From Lautropia sp. (GTDB taxonomy: Bacteria > Pseudomonadota > Gammaproteobacteria > Burkholderiales > Burkholderiaceae_E): a stretch of 64,000 bases of DNA. A program made the position numbers and the translations under genes. This document shows, piece by piece, positions 55,963 to 64,000 of the stretch. How positions within the stretch are numbered: position 1 is the first letter of the stretch; each line of letters starts with the position of its first letter. Where the stretch lies: positions 1 through 64,000 of the forward strand of contig JAUMUG010000010.1 of assembly GCA_030530775.1 (NCBI GenBank), given 5' to 3'. The notes beneath the pieces are model-generated. The model did not search any database and was not told the DNA's origin. It worked only from the letters and a program-made list of their open reading frames with translations.

Positions 55963-58167
55963 ATGTCGGCCTTGAGTTCAGTGCAGGGAAGCGCCGATTC
56001 CGGGTTGCCGGGGATCGTGGGAGGATCTCCGGTTGCGCGGCAGACCGCGTCGGCACCGGCCCGGTCGAGCAGCGCGACGACGCTTTCGCGTTCGCGCGTT
56101 CGTCCCACTCCGTTGCTGGGGCGGCTCAGTCTCAAACTGCAATCGATCATCCTGCTGGGGATGCTGACCATCACCGTTGCGGTGGCGCTCGCACTCAGCA
56201 CGTATGAACGGCAGGTCGACCGGACGCTGGCACTGCAGAACGAAGTGGTCGGTGACACGCTGCTGCACTCGCAACGACTGGCCAAGGCCGCCAGCCTGGC
56301 GGTGGATGGCAACGAAACCGCCTTTGGTCAGTTGCAGAGCAGCCAGTCCTATCTGAACGATGCCGTCAGCGCGCTGCAGAATGGCGGCGAGGTCGGGCGC
56401 CTGTCGATCCGGCCGCTCGATGGAAAGCTGGTGGACAACCTGGCACAGTTTCGCGATTTCTGGGAAGAGGTCTCGCCGTCGGTCAACGCCGTGATCGAAC
56501 AGCAGACAGTGCTGACCCACTTCGCATCGCTGGTCGACGAAGTGGTACGCCTCGAGCGGATTCTGTCACGCACCCAGGAGGGGATTTTGAACAGCCTGCG
56601 TGATTCGCCCCAGAACATGCAGGAATTGCTGTTGATGACCCGTCTGAACAGTCAGGTGCGCACTATCGTCGGTGAGATTCTGCGGATGCGCGACAGCAGC
56701 GAATTCAACAGCCGCGATGCCGTCGTGCTGGCCAACGCCATCGAAGGCTTCGCACGCTGGCGTTCGGCCGCCATGCATGGCGACGCCGGGCGCGGCGCCG
56801 GGCCGTTGCGCAGTGCCGAAGCGCGCGACACCCTGCGCAGGAATGATGCGGTGGCCGAGCAGTTCGTTCGTCTGGCCCGGCAGGCCCAGCAGGCGCTGCC
56901 GGCGCTGGAGCATGCCCGCGCCGCCGGCATGGCGGTCTTCAACAAGAGCGATGAGCTGACGACCCTGGCCACTGAAATCCGGACGAGTATCGTCGATCGG
57001 CGCGGGCTGCAGTCGTCGGTGCAGTGGATGATTCTGGGCTTTGCATCGGCGGCGGTGCTGTCCTTGCTGCTGTTGTGCAAGGCCTATTACGACGACTCGA
57101 AACTGCAGGCCGACCGCTCGATCGACAAGCGTCTGGAAGCCGAGCGCATGGAACAGGAGGCCAGCCGGATCAACGATCAGAACCAGGCTGCCATTCTTCG
57201 TCTGATGAACGAGTTGCAGGATGTCGCCGATGGTGACCTGACCGTTCAGGCGACGGTATCCGACGACATCACCGGGGCGATTGCCGACTCGATCAACTAT
57301 ACCGTCGAGGAGCTGCGCAGCCTGGTCGGCCGGATCAACCGCACCGCCGAGGCGGTGGCCGAAGCATCCGACAGCGCCCAGGTGACGGCTTCGCATCTGC
57401 AGGCCGTCAGCGAGCAGCAATCGCGTGAAATCCGCGAAACCGGTGAAGCGGTGCTGAACATGGCGGCGCAGATCAAACAGGTATCGGCTTCCGCATCGGA
57501 ATCTGCCGAGGTGGCGCGTCAGTCGCTGTCGGCCGCCAGCCGGGGCAGGGACGCGGTGCAGAACGCCATCGCCGGCATGGGGGGAATACGCGAGCAGATT
57601 CAGGACACAGCCAAGCGCATCAAGCGTCTGGGCGAATCCAGTCAGGAGATCGGTGAGATCGTCGAACTGATTTCGAACATTACCGAACAGACCAATGTAC
57701 TGGCGCTCAATGCTGCGATTCAGGCGGCATCGGCCGGCGAGGCGGGACGCGGTTTCACGGTGGTGGCCGAGGAGGTCCAGCGTCTGGCCGAACGCTCGGC
57801 GGAAGCGACACGGCAGATCTCGGCGCTGGTCAAGGCCATTCAGACCGATACCCACGACGCGGTGGCTGCCATGGAGCGCAGCACCCAGGGCGTGGTGCGC
57901 GGCGCCAAGTTGTCGGACGAGGCCGGTATGGCGCTGATCGGTATCGGTCAGGTATCTCAGGAACTGGCGGATCTGATCATGCGCATCTCCAAGACGACCG
58001 AGAACCAGGCGGCATCGGCTTCCTCGGTGGCACAGAGCATTCAGCGGATTCTGTTGGTCAACAGTCAGACCAACGAAGGTACACAACAGACGGCGGGTTC
58101 CATTCTGCAGCTCTCCGAGCTGGCCAGGGAGCTGAAGAACTCGGTGGCCCGGTTCCGGGTGAACTGA
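55963..58167 (+). CDS. pilJ: Type IV pilus methyl-accepting chemoreceptor PilJ
   Basis: 734 residues. A hydrophilic head of about 45 residues, a first membrane helix (about 52-75: [22 protein letters not shown]), a helical periplasmic PilJ-type domain, a second membrane helix (about 350-370), HAMP-like helices and a long MCP signalling coiled coil. The hairpin tip reads [48 protein letters not shown], with the A-S substitution found in PilJ proteins. No pilK methyltransferase gene follows, unlike Pseudomonas. Confidence 0.95.
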   Translation: MSALSSVQGSADSGLPGIVGGSPVARQTASAPARSSSATTLSRSRVRPTPLLGRLSLKLQSIILLGMLTITVAVALALSTYERQVDRTLALQNEVVGDTLLHSQRLAKAASLAVDGNETAFGQLQSSQSYLNDAVSALQNGGEVGRLSIRPLDGKLVDNLAQFRDFWEEVSPSVNAVIEQQTVLTHFASLVDEVVRLERILSRTQEGILNSLRDSPQNMQELLLMTRLNSQVRTIVGEILRMRDSSEFNSRDAVVLANAIEGFARWRSAAMHGDAGRGAGPLRSAEARDTLRRNDAVAEQFVRLARQAQQALPALEHARAAGMAVFNKSDELTTLATEIRTSIVDRRGLQSSVQWMILGFASAAVLSLLLLCKAYYDDSKLQADRSIDKRLEAERMEQEASRINDQNQAAILRLMNELQDVADGDLTVQATVSDDITGAIADSINYTVEELRSLVGRINRTAEAVAEASDSAQVTASHLQAVSEQQSREIRETGEAVLNMAAQIKQVSASASESAEVARQSLSAASRGRDAVQNAIAGMGGIREQIQDTAKRIKRLGESSQEIGEIVELISNITEQTNVLALNAAIQAASAGEAGRGFTVVAEEVQRLAERSAEATRQISALVKAIQTDTHDAVAAMERSTQGVVRGAKLSDEAGMALIGIGQVSQELADLIMRISKTTENQAASASSVAQSIQRILLVNSQTNEGTQQTAGSILQLSELARELKNSVARFRVN

Positions 58168-58179
58168 GGATGGCATGGC

Positions 58180-58211
58180 TGCACCGGCATCCCATGGGAA
58201 TGGCCGGTGCA
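58180..58211 (+). repeat. Hairpin between pilJ and the chpA-type gene
   Basis: Perfect 9-bp stem TGCACCGGC/GCCGGTGCA around a 14-base loop that itself holds CCCATGGG. It lies 13 bases after the pilJ stop and 27 bases before the next start. No T-run, so it may damp read-through or stabilise the upstream mRNA. Confidence 0.55.
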
Positions 58212-58238
58212 TCTCGATTTGAACGAAGAGGCTGATCG

Positions 58239-61200
58239 GTGGAAAACAGCAATAGTGTGGACTTGATGACCCTGTCCTGGTGCGTGCCGGAGATTCGCGA
58301 ATCTCTGCAGCGCGTGGCCGCTGCGCTCGATGAACAGCTGGCGGCGCCGAAGGGTGGAACCGAAGCGATCAAGCGGGCACGCCTGCATCTTCATCAAACA
58401 CATGGTGCTCTGCAGGTGGCTGGTGTGGCCGGGGTGGCGGTGCTCACCCAGGAAGCCGAACTGGTGCTGGAAGCCTTCGAGTCCGGGGAACTGGCGCTGG
58501 ACGAGCAGGCGGTGGGTACGGTCAAGTGGGTGATGCGTGCCATCATCGAGTATCTGGAGGATTTGCGGCAGAATGGCATCATGGTGCCGGTGCTGGTGCT
58601 GTTTCCCTACTACCGGGATCTGGTGGCGCTGCGCAAGGTGACCGCCCCCGATCCGACGGCACTTTTCGAAGTCGATCTCGATCGTGCACTGCCGGCTTCG
58701 GTGCGTAACAATGTTTCCAGAAGTCCGGATCGTGACGAACGGGCCCGTTCAGCCTGCCGGGGTTTCGAGCGTGCCTTGCCGGCACTGATCCGCGGCGAGA
58801 ATGCCGCCACCGCGATCGAGGCACTGCATGAGGCCATGAGCCGGCTGGTGCGCACACAGCCGCATGAGGACGCACGGCTGTTCTACTGGCTGTCGCTGGC
58901 GCTGCTGGACGGCATGAAGGAAGGTGCGCTGCCGGTCGATCTGGGCAGTCGTCGTGCCGTCGGACGTATCAACATCATGAATCGGCACCTGTTCTCACAA
59001 CATGCGCAGGTGCCCTCGCAGTTCATCAAGGAACTGCTGCTGTTGTTGGCCAAGGCTGGGCCTGGCTCGGCGATGGTCGAGGAAGTGCGCCGGCATTTCC
59101 ATCTGAAGACGACGGTACCGGCCGAATACGAGCGTCCACGCTATGGGCTGGCCGACCCCGAGACGTTGAAAGTGGCGCGCGAAGCACTGGCCCAGGTACG
59201 TCGTTCATGGGAAAAGATCGCCAGCGGTACCCGGCAGGAGGAGGCCGTGTTCGCCGAGACCATGACGGTTCTGAACCAGGCGCTGGGCACGACCCATTAC
59301 AAGGGTCTGACCATGCTGGGTAAGACGCTGGCCACCATGCCGGCTGCCTACGCCGACCAGACGCCGGAGCAGGCGGAGCTGCTGGCCATCGAAGTGGCGA
59401 CGGCGGTGCTGTTCATGGAAGAGGCGCTGTCCGGTGCACTGCGTTCCGACCCTTCCTGTGACGAGCGTAGCGAGGAACTGGCCGAACGCATCAATTTGCT
59501 GCTCAGCCACCCCGAGCGCTTCGATCCGACCCCGTTGTCATGGTTGGTCACGCTGTCGATCCGCGCCACCGACCGGATGACTCAGGCCGCCTTCGTATCC
59601 GAGCTCAAGCACAACCTGACCAGCTGTGAACAGGCGCTGGACGACTATTTCCGCGATTCGACCGCCGTCAGCCGTCTCGAAGGCATCGAACCGCTGCTGG
59701 CCGAGACCACCGCCGTGTTGCGGGTACTGGAGTATCGCGAAGCGGTTGCCGCCTGTGACGCCATCCAGCGTCAGGTCAGTGATCTGCTGGAAGCGCGCAC
59801 CGACCTGACCGAACAGAGCAGCGCCCGTCTGGCCGATGGCCTCAGTGCGTTGGGCTTCTTCGTCGAATCGTTGTTGCAGCCGGGCAATCGTGCACGGCGC
59901 TTCCGTTTCGATGTCGAGCTCGGCATGCTGTTCGAGGACGAAAGTGTGCCGCTGGAGATGCCGGAACAGGACGAGGGGGCTGGACAGGTTTCCATGGCCA
60001 CCGGGCAGCATGCAACCGATGTGCAGCCTGCCGCCGACGTGAGCGCAGCGCATGAATCAGCTGCACGGCAGCCGGCCGAGGGGCAGGAGCAGAGCGCGGC
60101 GGATGCCGAGGCAGCAGCGATGCAGCCGGTGACGGAATCCGCCGCATCGACCGAAGTCGAGCCGGAGGACGAGCCGCTGTCGCCCGACGAAGCGGAACTG
60201 CACGAGATTTTCATGATGGAAGCCGAAGAGGTGCTGGGCGCCATCGACGAGAATCTGCGTATCGTGCGCAAGGCGCCCGAGGACCGCGAAGCCATGACCA
60301 CGATCCGTCGTGCCTTCCACACGCTGAAGGGCTCCAGCCGGATGGTGGGGCTGGATGCCTTTGGCGAAGCGGCCTGGTCCTTCGAACAGATGCTGAACCA
60401 CTGGCTGGCCGAGGATGCCGACGGCACCACCGCGTTGTTCGAACTGATTGCCGATGGCGCGACCTTCTTCGGCCAGTGGCGCGAGCAGATGCAGAGCCGG
60501 CCGCGTGCCGTGCTGGATGCATCGGCGCTGATGGCACGCTGTGCCGCCTTTCCGAATGAGCCGGCCGCCGGCGTGGCGGCAGCGGTGGCCAGTGTGGCCG
60601 CTCCTGTCCAGGCAGCCGGGGCTGGTGTCGCGGTTGCCATCGGCGTTGGCACAGCCGCTGCGACTTCTGCTGCCGAAACCGGTGCGGGTGCCGCATCCGA
60701 ACGCTTCGATGTCCACCGACCGTCGACTCCGGAGGATGCAGACCACCAAGATCCCGCCGTGCGGCATGAGGATTCGACTCCTGCAGAACACGTTGAGCAG
60801 GTCACGGCCGATGACTTCATGGCCGTGAGCGGCATGGATGGCATGGTTCTGGAAGATGGCGGCGCCGACGAGTGGGCCACGCTCACGATGTCCGACGTCC
60901 ATGGGCTCGGCAGTGGAGGTTTCGGAAACACTGGACTGGGTGTCGGCGGCTTCGGCAACGACGGTTACGGTGCCGGCGATAACGAAATCTTCGACAAGAA
61001 TGAATTTGCCGTCAAAAAATCGGATGACGAATCGCCGGAAGAGGATCGATTTGATGCGGATGCTCTGAGCCTCGATGGTCTGCGTCCCGATGTGGCGCAG
61101 GAAAACGTGTTGCTCGAGCGGCCATCGAGCGGGGATGCGGGTGGATTGCGTCTGGACGCCGGCTGGACGGACCTCGTGGAGGGATCGGAGGCCGAAGAAC

Positions 61201-64000
61201 TGCCGGTGGATTCGCCGGCCGCCGAATCATTGGCCGAACTGGATCGACTGACGCTGAACCTAGTGCAGAGTGCCGGCATGGATGCGATGCTGTCGGCCGA
61301 CGAAGCCGGAGAAGAGGCCGAAACCGATGGGGCTGGGACGGGTGATGCACTGTCGGCCAAGTACGAAACCGCTCCGGTCGATGGTAGCCTGGCGGCCGGT
61401 GACTTCGGGTCCGACGACACCTTCCCGAGCAGTGGGGCGATCGACGGCGACGAGTTCGACGAACGCGGACCCGGTGGCGGATCGGATGCATCACTGATGG
61501 CCGTCGATGAGATGAACGACCGCTCGATCGATGACGCTTTCGTGCTGTCGGATGCCGATGATCAGAGTGACGAAGACATCCCGCTGCTGGATATCTCGAT
61601 GTCGGTGCCGACACCGGAAGAAGCGGTTTCGGCATCCGCCCAGCCGGCCGGGACCCTGGTTCAGGATCTGCTGGGTGACGGGTCGACATCGGCCGCCGGT
61701 GAAGGTATCCAGTCGGTCGGGGCGGCCGACCAGGCGGCAGAGCCGATGCCGACGATACAAGCGTCCGTGCCGCGGGACGGTGTACCGGCGGAATTTGCCG
61801 AGCCACAGGACGCTGCCGTGCCGGCGCTGCTCATGCCCGAGCCACAACCCGTGGCGGAGGCCGACGGGCAGGTGCGCATCGGCGACCGTCTGGTGGATGC
61901 GGAGCTGTTCGAGATCTTCAATGCGGAAGCCGTGCAGGTGAGGACGCGCCTGAACGACGACTGGCACGCCTGGCACTCGTCCGAAGCACTGCGTGCGCCG
62001 GAATCGCTGGTGCGCGCACTGCACACGCTGGTCGGAACCACCCGCCATGTCGGGCTGATCCAGGTGCGCAGCATTGCCGAGTCACTGGAGAAACTGCTGA
62101 TCAAGCAGCGTGAAACCGCCTGTCAGTTGCCAGATGGCGTGAAAGCCAGTATGCAGGCCGCACTGGGCGTGGTCGACCGGATGTTGGCGGAATTTGCTTC
62201 ACGTACCGAGCCCGAGGCCGACCCGGCCACCGCGACCCGCATGGCATCGCTTCTCGCCGATTGGGACACCCAGATCGCCGGGGAAGGCGACAAAGCCGAC
62301 AGCAAGGCCGCGACACCCGCGGAAGTGCGTGGTGAGGCGCTGCTGAAGAAAGCGGCCGAAGTGCTGGGGGCCGCCCGGCGCGAAACCGAGGAAAAGAAAG
62401 ATCCGCTGGCCGGTCTGGTCGATGAGATCGACGCCGATCTGGGGCCGGTCTTTTTCGAGGAGGCCGAGGAACTGATGCCGCAGGTGGACAACCATCTGCG
62501 CGAATGGCGTGAGCGCCCGGGCGATGGCGCGATGCCGGCTGCATTGATGCGCCTGTTCCACACCATCAAGGGCAGTGCCCGGATGGCCGGTGCCATGCGC
62601 TTCGGTCAGATGATCCACGAACTGGAAACCCAGGTCGAAGACGCACTGGCCCAACCGCCGGTGCAGGAATCGGTGATCGAGGCCGTGCTGGCCGGATACG
62701 ATCAGGCGGTGTCGGCCTATGAGATGATGTTGCATCCCGAACTGGCCTGCCAGCAGGAGACCACGCCGAGTGAGGCTTCGCCGGCTCCCACGCCGGCGCC
62801 GATGCCGCAGGCCGTGACGGCACCTGCCGCGCAGCAGATGCCGACCGAACCCGTTGCAGTGCAAGCGTCCGAAAGCAGCACGGCATCAGCGCCGTGCCCC
62901 AATCAACCGGCGACGACGCCCGCACCGATGGCCGAAGCGATGGTGGCTGGCGCCACCACCACCCCAGCCGCGGGGGCTCAGCATGTGATTCGGGTGCGCG
63001 CCGACCTGCTCGACCGGATGGTGGCCGAGGCCGGCGAGGTGGCGATTGCCCGCGCCCGTCTGGACAGTGAGATGAGTCTGATCCGTCAGGCCATCAACGA
63101 GCTGACCGAGAACGTCAACCGTCTGCGTCAACAGCTGCGCGAAATCGAGATTCAGGCCGACAACCAGATTCAGGCCAAGATCGCACACTCGAACGAGACC
63201 GATACCGATTTCGATCCGCTGGAGTTCGACCGTTATACCCGCTTCCAGGAAGTGACGCGGATGCTGGCCGAATCGGTCAACGACGTATCGACCGTGCAGC
63301 AAAATGCGCTGCGCGCCGTCGATGCCGCCATGCAGGATCTGGCTCGTCAGGGGCAGGTCAGCCGCAGTCTCCAGCAGAGCCTGATGCGGGTGCGGATGGT
63401 GCAGTTCTCGACCATCAACGATCGCCTGTACCGGGTGGTGCGCCAGGCCGGCAAGGACACCGACAAGCGCGTCATGCTGGAGATCAAGGGCGGTCAGGCC
63501 GAGATCGACCGCAACGTACTGGACCGGATGGCCGGCCCGATCGAGCATATCCTGCGCAATTCGGTGGCTCACGGTATCGAAGAGCGTGATGTGCGCAGCA
63601 AGACCGGCAAGCCCGACACCGGTGAAGTGACCATCGAGGTCAGTCAGGATGGCAACGAAGTCATCATGCGCTTCCTCGATGACGGTCAGGGACTCGATTA
63701 CCCGAAGATCGAAGCGCGGGCCCGTGAGCGCGGTCTGATTGCTCCGGACCATGTGCCTTCGCAGCGTGAATTGGCCCAGTTGATCTTTGCGCCGGGCTTT
63801 TCGACTGCCAAGCAGGTGACGGCGCTCGCCGGCCGTGGCGTCGGTATGGATGTGGTGCGTGCCGAAGTGGCGGGTCTGGGGGGGCGTATCGATCTGGATT
63901 CCACACCGGGCAAGGGCAGCTGCGTGACCGTGCACCTGCCGGTGTCGCTGGCCGTCACCCAGGTGGTCCTGCTGGAAATCGAAGGCGGTAAGTTCGCCGT
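58239..64000 (+). CDS. chpA: Multi-Hpt CheA-type kinase ChpA/PilL, 3' end outside the window
   Basis: Partial: 1,920 codons to the window edge without a stop. It begins with GTG at 58239 after GAAGAGG (alternatively ATG 58266). An N-terminal helical region as in Pseudomonas ChpA is followed by Hpt domains with histidines at about 694 (FHTLKGSSRM), 1262 (LHTLVGTTRH) and 1441 (FHTIKGSARM). An acidic low-complexity linker of about 300 residues lies between the first two. From about 1585 come the dimerisation helices and the ATPase domain with HILRNSVAHGIE, DDGQGLD and GRGVGMDVVRAEV, then the start of a CheW-like domain. Receives PilJ signals through PilI and phosphorylates PilG and PilH. Confidence 0.95.
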   Translation, partial: MENSNSVDLMTLSWCVPEIRESLQRVAAALDEQLAAPKGGTEAIKRARLHLHQTHGALQVAGVAGVAVLTQEAELVLEAFESGELALDEQAVGTVKWVMRAIIEYLEDLRQNGIMVPVLVLFPYYRDLVALRKVTAPDPTALFEVDLDRALPASVRNNVSRSPDRDERARSACRGFERALPALIRGENAATAIEALHEAMSRLVRTQPHEDARLFYWLSLALLDGMKEGALPVDLGSRRAVGRINIMNRHLFSQHAQVPSQFIKELLLLLAKAGPGSAMVEEVRRHFHLKTTVPAEYERPRYGLADPETLKVAREALAQVRRSWEKIASGTRQEEAVFAETMTVLNQALGTTHYKGLTMLGKTLATMPAAYADQTPEQAELLAIEVATAVLFMEEALSGALRSDPSCDERSEELAERINLLLSHPERFDPTPLSWLVTLSIRATDRMTQAAFVSELKHNLTSCEQALDDYFRDSTAVSRLEGIEPLLAETTAVLRVLEYREAVAACDAIQRQVSDLLEARTDLTEQSSARLADGLSALGFFVESLLQPGNRARRFRFDVELGMLFEDESVPLEMPEQDEGAGQVSMATGQHATDVQPAADVSAAHESAARQPAEGQEQSAADAEAAAMQPVTESAASTEVEPEDEPLSPDEAELHEIFMMEAEEVLGAIDENLRIVRKAPEDREAMTTIRRAFHTLKGSSRMVGLDAFGEAAWSFEQMLNHWLAEDADGTTALFELIADGATFFGQWREQMQSRPRAVLDASALMARCAAFPNEPAAGVAAAVASVAAPVQAAGAGVAVAIGVGTAAATSAAETGAGAASERFDVHRPSTPEDADHQDPAVRHEDSTPAEHVEQVTADDFMAVSGMDGMVLEDGGADEWATLTMSDVHGLGSGGFGNTGLGVGGFGNDGYGAGDNEIFDKNEFAVKKSDDESPEEDRFDADALSLDGLRPDVAQENVLLERPSSGDAGGLRLDAGWTDLVEGSEAEELPVDSPAAESLAELDRLTLNLVQSAGMDAMLSADEAGEEAETDGAGTGDALSAKYETAPVDGSLAAGDFGSDDTFPSSGAIDGDEFDERGPGGGSDASLMAVDEMNDRSIDDAFVLSDADDQSDEDIPLLDISMSVPTPEEAVSASAQPAGTLVQDLLGDGSTSAAGEGIQSVGAADQAAEPMPTIQASVPRDGVPAEFAEPQDAAVPALLMPEPQPVAEADGQVRIGDRLVDAELFEIFNAEAVQVRTRLNDDWHAWHSSEALRAPESLVRALHTLVGTTRHVGLIQVRSIAESLEKLLIKQRETACQLPDGVKASMQAALGVVDRMLAEFASRTEPEADPATATRMASLLADWDTQIAGEGDKADSKAATPAEVRGEALLKKAAEVLGAARRETEEKKDPLAGLVDEIDADLGPVFFEEAEELMPQVDNHLREWRERPGDGAMPAALMRLFHTIKGSARMAGAMRFGQMIHELETQVEDALAQPPVQESVIEAVLAGYDQAVSAYEMMLHPELACQQETTPSEASPAPTPAPMPQAVTAPAAQQMPTEPVAVQASESSTASAPCPNQPATTPAPMAEAMVAGATTTPAAGAQHVIRVRADLLDRMVAEAGEVAIARARLDSEMSLIRQAINELTENVNRLRQQLREIEIQADNQIQAKIAHSNETDTDFDPLEFDRYTRFQEVTRMLAESVNDVSTVQQNALRAVDAAMQDLARQGQVSRSLQQSLMRVRMVQFSTINDRLYRVVRQAGKDTDKRVMLEIKGGQAEIDRNVLDRMAGPIEHILRNSVAHGIEERDVRSKTGKPDTGEVTIEVSQDGNEVIMRFLDDGQGLDYPKIEARARERGLIAPDHVPSQRELAQLIFAPGFSTAKQVTALAGRGVGMDVVRAEVAGLGGRIDLDSTPGKGSCVTVHLPVSLAVTQVVLLEIEGGKFA

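Noticed and set aside
56566..58212. 548-codon frame antisense to pilJ
   Set aside because: Fully overlaps the well-supported chemoreceptor; low-complexity His/Arg-rich translation.
59771..60958. 395-codon serine/alanine-rich frame antisense to the chpA-type gene
   Set aside because: Composition is that of the complement of the kinase linker; the plus frame carries Hpt motifs.

Overview
The window looks like a chromosome segment of a Gram-negative betaproteobacterium, most likely Burkholderiales. The evidence is the Burkholderia-type trimeric porin, the gene order nrdR-ribD-ribE-ribB-ribH-nusB-thiL-pgpA-cinA, a RibB with a degenerate GTP-cyclohydrolase-like tail, the anmK/M23 peptidase/tyrS and rplM-rpsI-erpA neighbourhoods, and a Pil-Chp chemosensory cluster. 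Base composition is GC-rich (roughly 60% by eye). I cannot name the genus. I see no tRNA, rRNA, insertion sequence, prophage or CRISPR.

Layout. 0.1-8.3 kb: an alpha-galactoside module on the minus strand (two permeases, binding protein, ATPase, GH36 alpha-galactosidase), with a divergent LacI-type repressor and two copies of an ACACGTGT operator between them. 8.3-16.4 kb: a Tor-like anaerobic respiration locus. A soluble hybrid kinase and an OmpR-type regulator face a plus-strand operon of an unusual trihaem cytochrome (an AdhB-like dihaem part joined to a TorC-like C-terminus), a TorD-like chaperone and a twin-arginine-exported molybdenum reductase. 16.5-25.5 kb: single genes, namely a LysE exporter, TfoX-N protein, DUF2726 protein, M20 amidohydrolase, acyl-CoA ligase, OmpA-like protein, porin and OsmC protein. 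25.7-35.3 kb: lactate permease, rplM-rpsI, bactofilin, erpA, anmK, an M23 peptidase, tyrS and a histidine phosphatase.

35.6-46.5 kb: glyA, then the tightly coupled nrdR-rib-nusB run, thiL-pgpA-cinA, and recA-recX with a LexA-box candidate before recA. 47.0-49.1 kb: sucCD. 49.4-53.4 kb: an FHA protein, a CHASE2 adenylate cyclase and a metallo-beta-lactamase-fold protein resembling class II cyclic-nucleotide phosphodiesterases, which together could make, sense and remove cAMP. thiE lies opposite. 54.6-64.0 kb: pilG-pilH-pilI-pilJ and the first 1,920 codons of a chpA/pilL-type multi-Hpt CheA kinase, cut by the window end. A cAMP module directly upstream of a Chp system is suggestive, because Chp signalling feeds cAMP in Pseudomonas.

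The most unusual observations are the hybrid cytochrome in the Tor-like locus, a recurring pattern of low-complexity insertions inside otherwise conserved housekeeping enzymes (RecX, ThiL, RibE, AnmK, GH36) with terminal tails on others (NrdR, histidine phosphatase), the linkage of the cAMP module with Chp, and several strong nucleic-acid structures (a 24-bp inverted repeat between convergent genes, a ribosome-site-masking hairpin before the TfoX gene, and a possible attenuator before rplM).
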